Shown: positions 8,129 to 16,095 of the stretch, piece after piece | How the letters are laid out: each line of letters opens with the position of its first letter | Numbering within the stretch: position 1 is the stretch's first letter | Source of the DNA: Desulfurellaceae bacterium | Lineage (GTDB): Bacteria > Campylobacterota_A > Desulfurellia > Desulfurellales > Hippeaceae | Direction of reading: 5' to 3' | Assembly: GCA_015486965.1 (NCBI GenBank) | Contig: WFQQ01000157.1 | Span: forward strand, 1-36,703 | DNA: 36,703 nucleotides | Notes under the pieces: model-generated | The model's input: the letters and a program-made list of their open reading frames with translations, nothing else | The model's database searches: none | Told to the model about the DNA's origin: nothing | Position numbers and translations under genes: made by a program

Positions 8129-9153
8129 TGTGGCTCCTCAATGGTGTTCAGGTTATTAAGAAGCATAAACAATCTATCCACGCCCACTGCTATTCCGCTT
8201 GTGGGTGGCATACCGAACTCAAGAGCTCTCAAAAAAGGCTTATCCAAAGTTTTAAACCTGTTTTTAATAATTTTTGCATCTGTCTCTTCGAGATAACAGT
8301 TTGAAAGTTCTAAGGTTGCGATATAGAGTTCATATCTCAAAGCCCACCCTCCAGAAACTTTGGCAAGGGCAGCTCTCTCTTTTGGGAAATTGTAAACGAC
8401 TGTGGGATGTTTAACTCCAAGGTGTTTCTGGATGTGGAGTGAGAAAATGGCGTCCAGAATCTCCAACCTGTCTTCAGTTCCCTCCACACCAAACTCAACT
8501 TTGAGTCTGCTTGTGTCTACACTCTCTATATTGATTGATAGGTATTTTGAGAAAAGCTCTCTGTAGGTTATATACTCTATTTTATCAAGGTTTACTAAAA
8601 GCCCATTGTAGCTTATTGTGTTGCCTCCGTTTAAATGTTTTATCAGCTCTATTAACTCTTTGTTTATATCCTCTGGAGAGGCGAGTGCTCTATACCATTC
8701 AAGGATTAAAAACTCTTTTCTGTGTAGGTTATCCTCCAAGTCATCCCTGTATGCAAAATTTAGCTCGAACAGTTTATCAAAACCGAGACACAGGAGTTTC
8801 TTGAGTTCAAGTTCAGGAGAGCTTGCGAGGTAACCGTACGGTGTTTTTATGTAGTTTATGTTTGGCTCTTTTATGATTTCTCTTTTTAGTTTCTTTGTTA
8901 AAACCTCTCTGTAGCCTCTATTTTTTAAAAACTCTTTGATTTCTTCAATGAACGAGAGTTTTTTGTTATAGTAGTCATAGGTTTGTGTTAGTTTTTTTAA
9001 CGGCTCTGGATTTTTACACTGTGTAAGCAGGGTGTCTTGAGAGTCAATGATGTCTCCTGTATTGTATTTGCTTTTAAATAGCAGAGTGTGTCTCTTGCCA
9101 TCTTTAAAAATCGTTGTTGACTTTTGATTTTTGTTAATTATTCTACCAAACAC
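8122..9153 (-). CDS. epmA: EF-P-lysine lysyltransferase-like class II aaRS paralogue (EpmA/GenX/PoxA family)
   Basis: The core is a stand-alone class II lysyl-tRNA-synthetase-like catalytic domain: ASSPELELKKLL, then HRKEFLILEWYRA (motif 2 region) and GIAVGVDRLFMLL (motif 3). EpmA lacks the anticodon-binding domain and beta-lysylates elongation factor P. The usual motif-2 arginine-asparagine-glutamate is changed to YRDDLEDNLHRKEF, so it is a divergent member. About 65 residues precede the domain; the segment beginning FGRIINKNQKS could be a small beta-barrel, not seen in E. coli EpmA. No in-frame ATG exists near the 5' end. GTG 9153 is chosen because it stays clear of gmhA; a TTG at 9189 would overlap the gmhA coding region. 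Start uncertain, family fairly sure. Confidence 0.75.
   Translation of the reverse strand: MFGRIINKNQKSTTIFKDGKRHTLLFKSKYNTGDIIDSQDTLLTQCKNPEPLKKLTQTYDYYNKKLSFIEEIKEFLKNRGYREVLTKKLKREIIKEPNINYIKTPYGYLASSPELELKKLLCLGFDKLFELNFAYRDDLEDNLHRKEFLILEWYRALASPEDINKELIELIKHLNGGNTISYNGLLVNLDKIEYITYRELFSKYLSINIESVDTSRLKVEFGVEGTEDRLEILDAIFSLHIQKHLGVKHPTVVYNFPKERAALAKVSGGWALRYELYIATLELSNCYLEETDAKIIKNRFKTLDKPFLRALEFGMPPTSGIAVGVDRLFMLLNNLNTIEEPQW
9117..9144 (+). promoter_or_regulatory. Predicted sigma70-type promoter for the gmhA operon
   Basis: TTGACT at 9117-9122 and TATTCT at 9139-9144 are separated by 16 bp. The predicted start near 9151 gives a short leader that contains the GGAGGG Shine-Dalgarno at 9154-9159. 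It lies inside the 5' part of the divergent epmA-like gene, consistent with the tight packing. Confidence 0.45.
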
Positions 9154-9165
9154 GGAGGGTATGTT

Positions 9166-9729
9166 ATGACAAAAGATGAGTTTTTTCAAGGTATAGATGA
9201 TTTAAAAAGGCTTCTAGATAATCTCAGCTTCGGAGAAATTGAGCAGGCGGCTTTTGAGATTGCTCAAGCCATCAAAGGAGGCGGTAAGCTCATGGTTTGC
9301 GGAAATGGTGGCTCTGCAGCAGATGCCCAGCACATGGCAGCCGAATTTGTGAACAGGTTTTTAAAGGAGAGAGAGCCACTCCCCGCTATTTCATTGGCGA
9401 CGGATACATCAAACCTAACAAGCATAGCAAACGATTACTCCTTTGACCGTGTGTTTTCAAAGCAGGTCGAAGCGCTGGGCAGAAGGGGCGATGTGTTAGT
9501 TGGAATAAGCACCTCTGGAAACTCTAAAAATGTTTTAAATGCTGTTAAAGTTGCAAAAGGGCTCGGTATAAAAACTGTTGGACTGCTTGGCAGGGATGGT
9601 GGAGCGATTAAATCTGTCTGTGATATGGCTTTGGTTGTGCCATCCGACTCAACACCGAGAATACAGGAGGTTCATGGCTTCATAATACATGTAATTTGTC
9701 AGATGGTGGAAGATGAGTTTGCAGGATAA
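9166..9729 (+). CDS. gmhA: Phosphoheptose isomerase (sedoheptulose-7-phosphate isomerase)
   Basis: This 187-aa SIS-domain protein catalyses the first step of ADP-heptose synthesis for the LPS inner core, sedoheptulose 7-phosphate to D-glycero-D-manno-heptose 7-phosphate. CGNGGSAADAQHMAAEFVNRF near residue 46 is diagnostic of GmhA, and the downstream ISTSGNSKNV is the SIS phosphosugar loop. ATG 9166 follows GGAGGG by 6 bases; a longer frame reaching 9124 lacks a ribosome site and runs through the promoter, so it is rejected. The 3' end overlaps the rfaE2 start by 17 bp, so the two heptose genes are co-translated. GmhB and the heptose kinase are not in this window. Confidence 0.94.
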   Translation: MTKDEFFQGIDDLKRLLDNLSFGEIEQAAFEIAQAIKGGGKLMVCGNGGSAADAQHMAAEFVNRFLKEREPLPAISLATDTSNLTSIANDYSFDRVFSKQVEALGRRGDVLVGISTSGNSKNVLNAVKVAKGLGIKTVGLLGRDGGAIKSVCDMALVVPSDSTPRIQEVHGFIIHVICQMVEDEFAG

Positions 9730-10201
9730 GATAGTTGGTTTTAATGAGATAGAGGGTATAGTCAGGAAGCTAAAAGAGGATAACAAGAGGATAGGTTTTA
9801 CAAATGGGTGTTTTGATATAGTGCATGCGGGTCATGTTTTATATCTTGAGAAAGCCAAAAGCCTTGTGGATGTGCTAATTTTGGGCTTGAATTCAGATAG
9901 CTCCATAAGAAGAATTAAAGGAACTCAAAGACCTATAAATGGAGAACTTGACAGGGCTATAGTTGTTGCAGGGTTGGAAAGCGTAGATTGGGTCGTTATA
10001 TTCAGTGAAGATACACCTCTCAAGCTCATCGAGACTGTAAAACCGGATGTGTTGATTAAAGGAGCAGACTGGAGGGATAAGGGTGTTGTTGGTGGGGATT
10101 TTGTAAAAAGCTACGGTGGAAGGGTTGAGTTTGTAGAGCTCTATGAGGGCAGATCCACCACATCTATAATCAAAAAGATAAAAAGGGTTTACTGTGAATG
10201 A
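9713..10201 (+). CDS. rfaE2: D-glycero-beta-D-manno-heptose-1-phosphate adenylyltransferase
   Basis: This 162-aa cytidylyltransferase-fold nucleotidyltransferase has the HxGH-type motif in TNGCFDIVHAGHVLYLE near residue 27 and the RPINGELDRA and KGADWRDKGVVGG segments of the C-terminal half of E. coli HldE. It adenylylates heptose 1-phosphate to ADP-heptose. The kinase half (RfaE1) is absent, so here the two activities are on separate genes. It overlaps gmhA upstream and the recombinase gene downstream by 8 bp, within one operon. Confidence 0.93.
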   Translation: MSLQDKIVGFNEIEGIVRKLKEDNKRIGFTNGCFDIVHAGHVLYLEKAKSLVDVLILGLNSDSSIRRIKGTQRPINGELDRAIVVAGLESVDWVVIFSEDTPLKLIETVKPDVLIKGADWRDKGVVGGDFVKSYGGRVEFVELYEGRSTTSIIKKIKRVYCE

Positions 10202-11021
10202 GCTTTTAGATAGGTTTGAGGCTTTTTTAGAATCAAAGTATTCATCTATAAACACAAAGAGAGCATATGTAAAAGATGTCGATGATTTTTTGAGGCAAGG
10301 CTTTCCTTTCTCACTTGACGGTTTGAATATGTATATGAAGCTCCTCTTCGATAGGGGTGTAAAACCGTCTTCCATATCGAGAAAGCTGGCGTCTCTAAGC
10401 GTTTTTTTCGATTTTCTCAAAGAGAGGGGTGTTATTCAAAAAAACTATGTTAAGCTTCTTGATAAACCCAGGGTAAAACGGAGCCTTCCCAAGTTTTTGG
10501 ACTTGGATGAGACTATAGCTTTGCTTGAGTCGGTAAAGCACCCAAGAGACAGGGCTATTTTGGAGCTTCTATACTCAAGCTCTTTGAGGGCGAGTGAGCT
10601 TGTGGGTCTGGATGTAAAGGATATAGATTTTGAACACAACAGAGCCAGGGTTAAGCGAAAGGGCGGAAGGTCTGTCTATGTGCCATTTTCAGAGAGAGCC
10701 AAGCGTTTTCTAAAGGAGTATGTGAAAGATAGGAAGGAAGGGGCTCTGTTTTTAAATAGATATGGAGAAAGGCTATCTACCCGTTCTCTGCAGAAGATTG
10801 TAAAAAAGCACTCCATGAGGAGTATATTTAAGGATATATCCCCCCATACACTTCGGCATACCAAGGCAACCCACCTTTTAAACAGTGGCATGGATATAAG
10901 GATGCTCCAGAGATTTCTTGGACACTCAACAATTAAAGCCACCCAGATATACACCCATGTAAATTTAAAGCAACTTTCTGAGATTTATGATAAAGCTCAT
11001 CCATTAGCAAAAGATGAATAA
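10194..11021 (+). CDS. Tyrosine recombinase, XerC/XerD type
   Basis: This 275-aa phage-integrase-family protein has an N-terminal SAM-like core-binding domain (about residues 1-85) and a C-terminal catalytic domain. The catalytic set is complete: Arg in SSLRASELVG, Lys in KRKGGR, HTLRHTKATHLL giving His and Arg, LGHSTIKATQIY with the second His, and the nucleophile Tyr in IYTHV. The size and full-length core fit a chromosome-dimer resolvase rather than an integron or phage integrase, and no prophage genes surround it. It starts with GTG and is embedded by overlaps in the heptose operon, an arrangement that suggests a housekeeping role. XerC, XerD, XerH or XerA assignment is not possible from sequence alone. 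Confidence 0.87.
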   Translation: MNELLDRFEAFLESKYSSINTKRAYVKDVDDFLRQGFPFSLDGLNMYMKLLFDRGVKPSSISRKLASLSVFFDFLKERGVIQKNYVKLLDKPRVKRSLPKFLDLDETIALLESVKHPRDRAILELLYSSSLRASELVGLDVKDIDFEHNRARVKRKGGRSVYVPFSERAKRFLKEYVKDRKEGALFLNRYGERLSTRSLQKIVKKHSMRSIFKDISPHTLRHTKATHLLNSGMDIRMLQRFLGHSTIKATQIYTHVNLKQLSEIYDKAHPLAKDE

Positions 11022-12213
11022 GAAAAAGAAAAACTACATATTGGGTGTAGCCCACGGTGTTTTTTACTTTATGTCAAACGGTTTTGCTGATTATACCACC
11101 GTTCTGCCTACCTTCCTAAGATACCTTGTCAATAGCGATTCTATTATTGGGCTTGTTGCGGCAATTTCAAGAGGCGGCTCCATGTTTTTTCAGCTTTTCT
11201 CAGCTTTCTACCTGCAGGGTAAGAGAAAAAAGCCATATCTTGTGGCTGCCCTTTGGGTGAGGTTTTTAAGCTGGGCTATGATTGCCCTGACATCTTTTCT
11301 TTTCCTGCCCAACCATCCTTTGGTGGAACTGTTCTGTTTTATTCTGTTTTTAAGCCTATTTTCGTTTGCGGGAGGTGTTGCGACAATCCCATTTTACGAC
11401 ATTATTTCGTATAACATCCCCTCCGAACTCCTTGGGAGGTTCTGGGCTATAAGGCAGTTTTTAGGTGGTGTTATGGCTGTGGGTAGTGGCTATGTTGTTA
11501 AACTCGTATTGAGCAGGTACTCATATCCCCTTGGTTATTCAGTTCTTTTCCTGTTTACCGCTTTGGGTTTTGGTTTGACATCTCTGAGCTTGGGATTGAT
11601 GGATGAGGGTACTGAAAAGCAGGAGAAAAACAGGTCTTTTTCTGAATTTTTAACAAAAGCTGGGCTTTTACTTAAAAAGAATCCGTTTTTGAAAAGGCTT
11701 GTTCTGTCAGAGTTTTTAAGCCACTCAGTTTTTATGTGTCTGCCTTTCTTTTCGATATACGCCGTTAAATCCCTTGGAATGCCTGCCTCTGAAATTGGAT
11801 ACTTTATATCGGCACAGATGGTGGGCAGCATTGTTTCAAACCTTTTCTGGGGCTACCTTGCAGATAGAAAGGGTGCAAAGTTTATTATTATAATAACCAA
11901 CATCTTATCGTTCTTTGTTCCGTTTATAAGTATTTTTATAAAAGAGCCAATTCTATTTGTTTTCGTATTCTTTCTCATGGGTGCCTACCTGCATGGAACC
12001 TTCATTGGATACACAAACTACCTTTTGAAGATAGCAGATAACAGCTACAGACCCACCTATGTTAGTATAAGGGGAACATTTAACGCCCTGTCTTACTTTT
12101 TGCCCACTCTGGGGGGTTTTATTGTGGATAGGTTTTCTTTTATCACGCTTTTTGTAATTAGCAGTTTTCTATCTGTTGTTGCGCTGCTAAACTCGATGTA
12201 CCTTAAGGATTAG
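11014..12213 (+). CDS. Major facilitator superfamily transporter
   Basis: This 399-aa polytopic membrane protein has about twelve hydrophobic segments and an MFS-like layout: N-terminal bundle, central cytoplasmic stretch rich in charged residues near 195-215 (DEGTEKQEKNRS), C-terminal bundle. The loop GYLADRKGAKFII near residue 283 matches the MFS loop 2-3/8-9 consensus. The substrate is unknown. Its ATG overlaps the recombinase 3' end by 8 bp, making it the last gene of the heptose-recombinase operon, and its stop overlaps the convergent transporter gene by 4 bp. No terminator is visible at that convergent junction. Confidence 0.83.
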   Translation: MNKKKKNYILGVAHGVFYFMSNGFADYTTVLPTFLRYLVNSDSIIGLVAAISRGGSMFFQLFSAFYLQGKRKKPYLVAALWVRFLSWAMIALTSFLFLPNHPLVELFCFILFLSLFSFAGGVATIPFYDIISYNIPSELLGRFWAIRQFLGGVMAVGSGYVVKLVLSRYSYPLGYSVLFLFTALGFGLTSLSLGLMDEGTEKQEKNRSFSEFLTKAGLLLKKNPFLKRLVLSEFLSHSVFMCLPFFSIYAVKSLGMPASEIGYFISAQMVGSIVSNLFWGYLADRKGAKFIIIITNILSFFVPFISIFIKEPILFVFVFFLMGAYLHGTFIGYTNYLLKIADNSYRPTYVSIRGTFNALSYFLPTLGGFIVDRFSFITLFVISSFLSVVALLNSMYLKD

Positions 12214-13793
12214 AAAAACTTGACGCCTATTTCTGCGAGGATTATGGAGAAAACCATGGCAAAGGGGTAAACCGCTGCATAACCTATTGATGGATAATCA
12301 GATTTTGTTGATTCATTTATGGCTGTTAGGGCGGGTGTAGATGTCATGGCTCCCGCAAGAATTCCCATTATGTCAAGAAGGTTTAGTTTCATGACTTTCC
12401 TTGCAACCCACGATACAGCGTAGAGGGGAATTAGAATCGCAAAAAGGGATATGAGGATACTGACCCATCCTTGATTTTTTAAGGCGCTGAAAAGGAACTT
12501 GCCAGAATTTGTGCCTATAGTTGCCATAAAAATCAACTGACCCATGACCTTCATCAGGGTGTTTGAGTGTGGAGAGAGCTGCCACACAATGGGGCCCGTT
12601 CTTCCCAACCTTCCCAATATCAGTGCTGTTATCAATATGCCACCCACAAAACTGAACTTCACAGTTCCAACCCACGGAACGCTAAACGGTATGCTTCCAA
12701 TAAATATGCCAATCACAATGCCGAGTGCTATGGGCAAGAAATCGGCAGCTGGGTATTTTAACAGGTCATTTCCTATCAATTTTATAAGCTTCTGCTCATA
12801 CTTTTTTGGAGCTACCACATAGAGCTTATCTCCTAACATTAGAGTTAGGGTGGGGTAGGGTGGTATGTCTATGCCTGAGCGCCTAACCTTCGTTATTGTG
12901 GCATGTAGAGATTTTAACTCCTTAATCTCTCCTATCTTTTTACCAACTATATCTTTTGATGTAACAAGAAGCCTGAACGATTTCATATCGTCGTGAAAGG
13001 TGTATGAGTCAGGGAGTTCCTCTCCAAGAATGATTTTTAGGTTCTCAAGCTGCTCCTTTGTGCCTGAGACTCTTACAATATCTCCGTAGTGTAAAACCGC
13101 ATCTTCAGAGGATGGGTCTATTGGGTGGTCGGACTCAACACGCTCTATAACTGTTGTTGTCATTTTCTCAATCTGAGATTTATAGATTTTCTGGTGTTTG
13201 AAGTTTTCGTTTGTGATTTTGAAGTTTTTTGTGATTATGTCTGGGTGCAGGAGTTTTAGCTTTTCTTCATAGTCTTTTATCTCTTTTTCTAAGTCTATTC
13301 TCATTATGTTGGGAAGATATCTTATAAAGTATATGGTGGCTATTATTGCGAATGGATAAACAACGCCAAACGCTATGGATATGTTAGGAGAGTTTTTAAG
13401 CTCAAGGGCTGCTGCAAGTGCTGGAGCAGATGATATAGCGCCAGTAAATGTCCCCTCAATAATGCCCTTTGGAAGGCTAAGGTAAAGTCCCACACCAAAA
13501 ACAATGACAAAGATTAATACGAGCAAGACCGTCGCTATGAGATTAAATCTTAATCCGTTTTCTTTTATCGACTCGAAAAAACCAGGTCCTGACTGTAAGC
13601 CCACAGCGTAGATGAATATAGCAAGACCAAAAAACTTAAATGTTGACGGTAAAGTTATGCCAAAATAGCCTGCTATCAGTGCCACAACAAGGATAGCCGA
13701 TATATCCAACGAGAACCCTTTTATCTTTATATGACCCACAATATAGCCAATTGCTACGATGAGAAAAAGATAGAAAATATCAGAGTGTAGCAT
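12210..13793 (-). CDS. AspT/YidE/YbjL-type putative transporter with central RCK_C domains
   Basis: The 527-aa protein has the duplicated architecture of the aspartate:alanine exchanger (AAE) family. Each membrane half ends with a matching motif, GAISSAPALAAALE near residue 138 and GAMTSTPALTAINES near 487. Between the halves lie two cytoplasmic TrkA-C (RCK_C) ligand-binding domains, about residues 200-355, recognisable as DIVRVSGTKEQLENLK and KLYVVAPKKYEQKLIKLIG. Members exchange dicarboxylates or amino acids or are uncharacterised; a specific substrate cannot be assigned. The start overlaps the 3' end of the diguanylate cyclase gene by 14 bp, so the two are co-expressed. Confidence 0.85.
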   Translation of the reverse strand: MLHSDIFYLFLIVAIGYIVGHIKIKGFSLDISAILVVALIAGYFGITLPSTFKFFGLAIFIYAVGLQSGPGFFESIKENGLRFNLIATVLLVLIFVIVFGVGLYLSLPKGIIEGTFTGAISSAPALAAALELKNSPNISIAFGVVYPFAIIATIYFIRYLPNIMRIDLEKEIKDYEEKLKLLHPDIITKNFKITNENFKHQKIYKSQIEKMTTTVIERVESDHPIDPSSEDAVLHYGDIVRVSGTKEQLENLKIILGEELPDSYTFHDDMKSFRLLVTSKDIVGKKIGEIKELKSLHATITKVRRSGIDIPPYPTLTLMLGDKLYVVAPKKYEQKLIKLIGNDLLKYPAADFLPIALGIVIGIFIGSIPFSVPWVGTVKFSFVGGILITALILGRLGRTGPIVWQLSPHSNTLMKVMGQLIFMATIGTNSGKFLFSALKNQGWVSILISLFAILIPLYAVSWVARKVMKLNLLDIMGILAGAMTSTPALTAINESTKSDYPSIGYAAVYPFAMVFSIILAEIGVKFF

Positions 13794-15150
13794 AAGTCAC
13801 TATCTTGTTTCTTCCCGTTCTTTTTGCAATATAGAGTGCTTCATCCGCTTCTCTAATCAAATCTTCTGGAGTTTTTTGTTTATCTTTTTCTACATCAAAA
13901 ATAGATATACCACCTGATATGGTTATAGGAATTTTGTAGTCTCTATAAACAAAGTTGAAATTCTCAATTTTTTCTCTAATCTCTTCTGCTCTTTTTTTAG
14001 CTCCTTCTGCCTTAGAGTTGCACAACACACCTAGGAACTCTTCTCCCCCGTACCTCATCACTATATCTCCCGACCTAAGATTCTCAGAAAAAATTTTGCC
14101 AATAGTTGAGAGTATGTAATCACCCGCTTGATGTCCGTATGTATCATTTATCTTTTTGAAATGATCGATATCAAACATTATAAGAGATAGAGGTTTTTCC
14201 ATTCTTAAGGCACGCTTATATTCTTCTTGAAGTCTTTTCATCCCAAATCTTCTATTGTAAAGTCCCGTAAGTTCATCTATGGCTGCCATATCCTGCATCT
14301 TTTCATATATTTCTGCACTCTCATAAGCTTTCTTATACTCGCTCAATACCCGAGTGATAAGGCTTTTCCTCTCTTTTGTCAGGTGATAGTTAGAGTAAAT
14401 AACAAACAACCACTCTTTGCTGAAATACTTTACAGGGAAAAATATTGTGTATTTAGGTTTAATCTTTGCTGTTCCATAGTCAACTATAAGTTCTTTTTTA
14501 ATTTCCTTCTCTTTACCTTCATCCAATATGTCCAGCAAAGATTTTCTCATATCATTTGTTAGATTAGTATGAATGCCTTTTGCTTTTATTAATGACAGTT
14601 TGCCATTAGTGGTTGTTTTGTATATTTGCAAACCCAGAAGATCTAAATGTTTGCAGAAAAAATTTACAGTATTGTTGTTTAATTCTTCTATTTGCACAGC
14701 TTTTCCTATTAAATTTGAATAATCTTTAAGTGTTTCATGTTGAAAAAACTCAGATCTAATAATTCTTATAAGAAAATTATATTTTGTAGCTAAATGTCCA
14801 ATTATATCACTTGAGTGAATTTTTACGTAGCAGTTTTTACACTCTCTAATAGTAGAAATTTGTCCCATTTGGTAATCAAATATATTTTTACTTATTAACT
14901 CTATACCTTTTAAGAACTCTTTCAAGCGGGCTAAAATGGTAATTCTCAAGATTAAATAAGAAATGCCCCCCACTATCAGTCCTGATATTATGGTTATCGT
15001 GAAAAACTCTACTGTATAAGTCTTTTCCTTAGGCAATCCAAGGAATTTTTGAGCAAGAGGAACGAACAAGATGCCTATTGCCAAGCCCATTAGCAACATG
15101 TATATTAGGCTCTGTTTTACCACACTGCCAAAAAGAAACCTCTTTTTCAC
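13780..15150 (-). CDS. Membrane-anchored diguanylate cyclase (GGDEF)
   Basis: Two N-terminal transmembrane helices (about residues 10-33 and 48-72) are followed by a linker with a CxxC motif (ECKNCYVKI, about 103-110), a GAF-like region (about 145-275) and a C-terminal GGDEF domain. The active site is YGGEEFLG, and RSGD five residues before it is an intact inhibitory I-site, so an active, product-inhibited c-di-GMP synthase is predicted. The start is set at GTG 15150 because GAGG (15156-15159) sits five bases before it; an in-frame GTG at 15156 would overlap that ribosome site. The gene overlaps the AspT-type transporter gene downstream. The CxxC linker is uncommon and could bind metal or sense redox (inference). 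Confidence 0.88.
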   Translation of the reverse strand: MKKRFLFGSVVKQSLIYMLLMGLAIGILFVPLAQKFLGLPKEKTYTVEFFTITIISGLIVGGISYLILRITILARLKEFLKGIELISKNIFDYQMGQISTIRECKNCYVKIHSSDIIGHLATKYNFLIRIIRSEFFQHETLKDYSNLIGKAVQIEELNNNTVNFFCKHLDLLGLQIYKTTTNGKLSLIKAKGIHTNLTNDMRKSLLDILDEGKEKEIKKELIVDYGTAKIKPKYTIFFPVKYFSKEWLFVIYSNYHLTKERKSLITRVLSEYKKAYESAEIYEKMQDMAAIDELTGLYNRRFGMKRLQEEYKRALRMEKPLSLIMFDIDHFKKINDTYGHQAGDYILSTIGKIFSENLRSGDIVMRYGGEEFLGVLCNSKAEGAKKRAEEIREKIENFNFVYRDYKIPITISGGISIFDVEKDKQKTPEDLIREADEALYIAKRTGRNKIVTYATL

Positions 15151-15271
15151 AATCACCTCGACCCTTCAGTGATTAACTTATTGCTAAGAATATAAAAGTT
15201 TTTTTTGACCGTCAAACCCAATTTGTCAAAGCTAAACTGCGCCAATAGTAAATAAGGCTGTTTGTATTTTT

Positions 15272-15688
15272 TTAGGAGTGGTTCAAGATTTTCGCCAGTT
15301 CATCAGGTAGAAATACTGGTATGTCTGTAGATACAAAATCTCTGACATTTCTTGTAACAACACAGCTGCATACAGAATGCAGAGCAGAAGAGTAGATTAC
15401 GGCATCCTCAAAGTCTTTGAATTTAAGATTTTTAGCTGTTTCTAAAGCAGCTCTATTTGCAGATGCTATTTCAAATAGATTTAAAAGTAGATTTATGCTT
15501 TCTAAAGTAGTTTCTTTACCTCTGCTTTTGTTTACGAGATGGTGAATCGTTGTTATTGTTGTGGCACACAGAAATCCTTTGATATTACCTTTTTCAACTT
15601 TGGAAAACAGCAGAGAAGACGCACGAGAAAAAGGAAATCTATCCATTAGAACATCTAAAACAACATTTGTATCAAATAAAACCTTCAT
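15272..15688 (-). CDS. PIN-domain ribonuclease, VapC-like toxin
   Basis: A 138-aa PIN_3-type protein. The first acidic motif is LFDTNVVLDVLM, the third is FKDFEDAVIYSSAL near residue 92, and VVTRNVRDF carries the last conserved aspartate. PIN toxins of this type cleave RNA and are held inactive by an antitoxin encoded just upstream. The ATG overlaps the stop of such an antitoxin frame (ATGA), but that antitoxin is frameshifted, so the toxin may be inert, weakly expressed or controlled by the surviving C-terminal peptide. It stands in an AT-rich accessory stretch next to a second toxin-antitoxin pair and an insertion sequence. Confidence 0.8.
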   Translation of the reverse strand: MKVLFDTNVVLDVLMDRFPFSRASSLLFSKVEKGNIKGFLCATTITTIHHLVNKSRGKETTLESINLLLNLFEIASANRAALETAKNLKFKDFEDAVIYSSALHSVCSCVVTRNVRDFVSTDIPVFLPDELAKILNHS

Positions 15689-15920
15689 AAATACTTTTCC
15701 TCGAGAAATTTTTTATAGTCTTCTTCAGACACCTTTGCGCCTTTTAACAGTCCTTTAAGTTTTTTGGTTATAGGTGGTAGGGATTCTTCTTCTATGTTCT
15801 CATTTAAGCTGTTGAAGAACTTTTCAACCAACAATTAAACTGATTCTCCTCCATTTTTAGAGTATAACTTGGCTTTTTTATTATATCTTTATCAAGTCTT
15901 AAAGTCAGCTTTGTTTTCAT
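15685..15920 (-). pseudogene. Broken antitoxin gene of the PIN toxin module (frameshift plus in-frame stop)
   Basis: A GGGAGG ribosome site (15926-15931) precedes ATG 15920, which opens MKTKLTLRLDKDIIKK, the typical start of small DNA-binding antitoxins. In an A6 run at 15877-15882 the frame shifts; one extra A would restore KAKLYSKNGGESV, but a TAA follows in that frame. After it the frame runs on cleanly from LLVEKFF through LPPITKKLKGLLKG and VSEEDYKKFLEEKYL, ending at a TGA overlapping the toxin ATG. This tail is the toxin-neutralising segment seen in antitoxins of PIN partners. Two lesions together make simple sequencing error less likely. A TTG near 15834 could still express a 49-aa C-terminal peptide. 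Confidence 0.72.
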
Positions 15921-16095
15921 GTTGACCTCCCAGCGTATATATTTTATTAAAATTACACACCTGATAAAAGTAGTTTTCAAGCTAATAATCCCGTATAAGT
16001 TTTTAAATTATCCTACAGAAATTCTCTGCCAATAGCCCTAAATTTAGATGTAAATAAACTGAGCTTTCTTTTTTACAGTAAGTTAACTTTGTACC
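15921..16095. other. AT-rich gap between two toxin-antitoxin modules
   Basis: Apart from the ribosome site of the broken antitoxin, this 175-base stretch shows no convincing reading frame, RNA or hairpin. It probably holds the promoter of the PIN/antitoxin pair; a TAAAAT-like -10 is visible on the minus strand near 15940-15950 but has no good -35 partner. Confidence 0.3.

Noticed and set aside
7226-9153. A two-gene lysyl-phosphatidylglycerol synthesis system
   Set aside because: The membrane protein lacks the soluble LPG synthase domain and the ligase looks like EpmA; adjacency alone does not support it.
9124-9165. N-terminal extension of gmhA
   Set aside because: The extension lies in the promoter and ribosome-site region and adds residues not seen in GmhA proteins.
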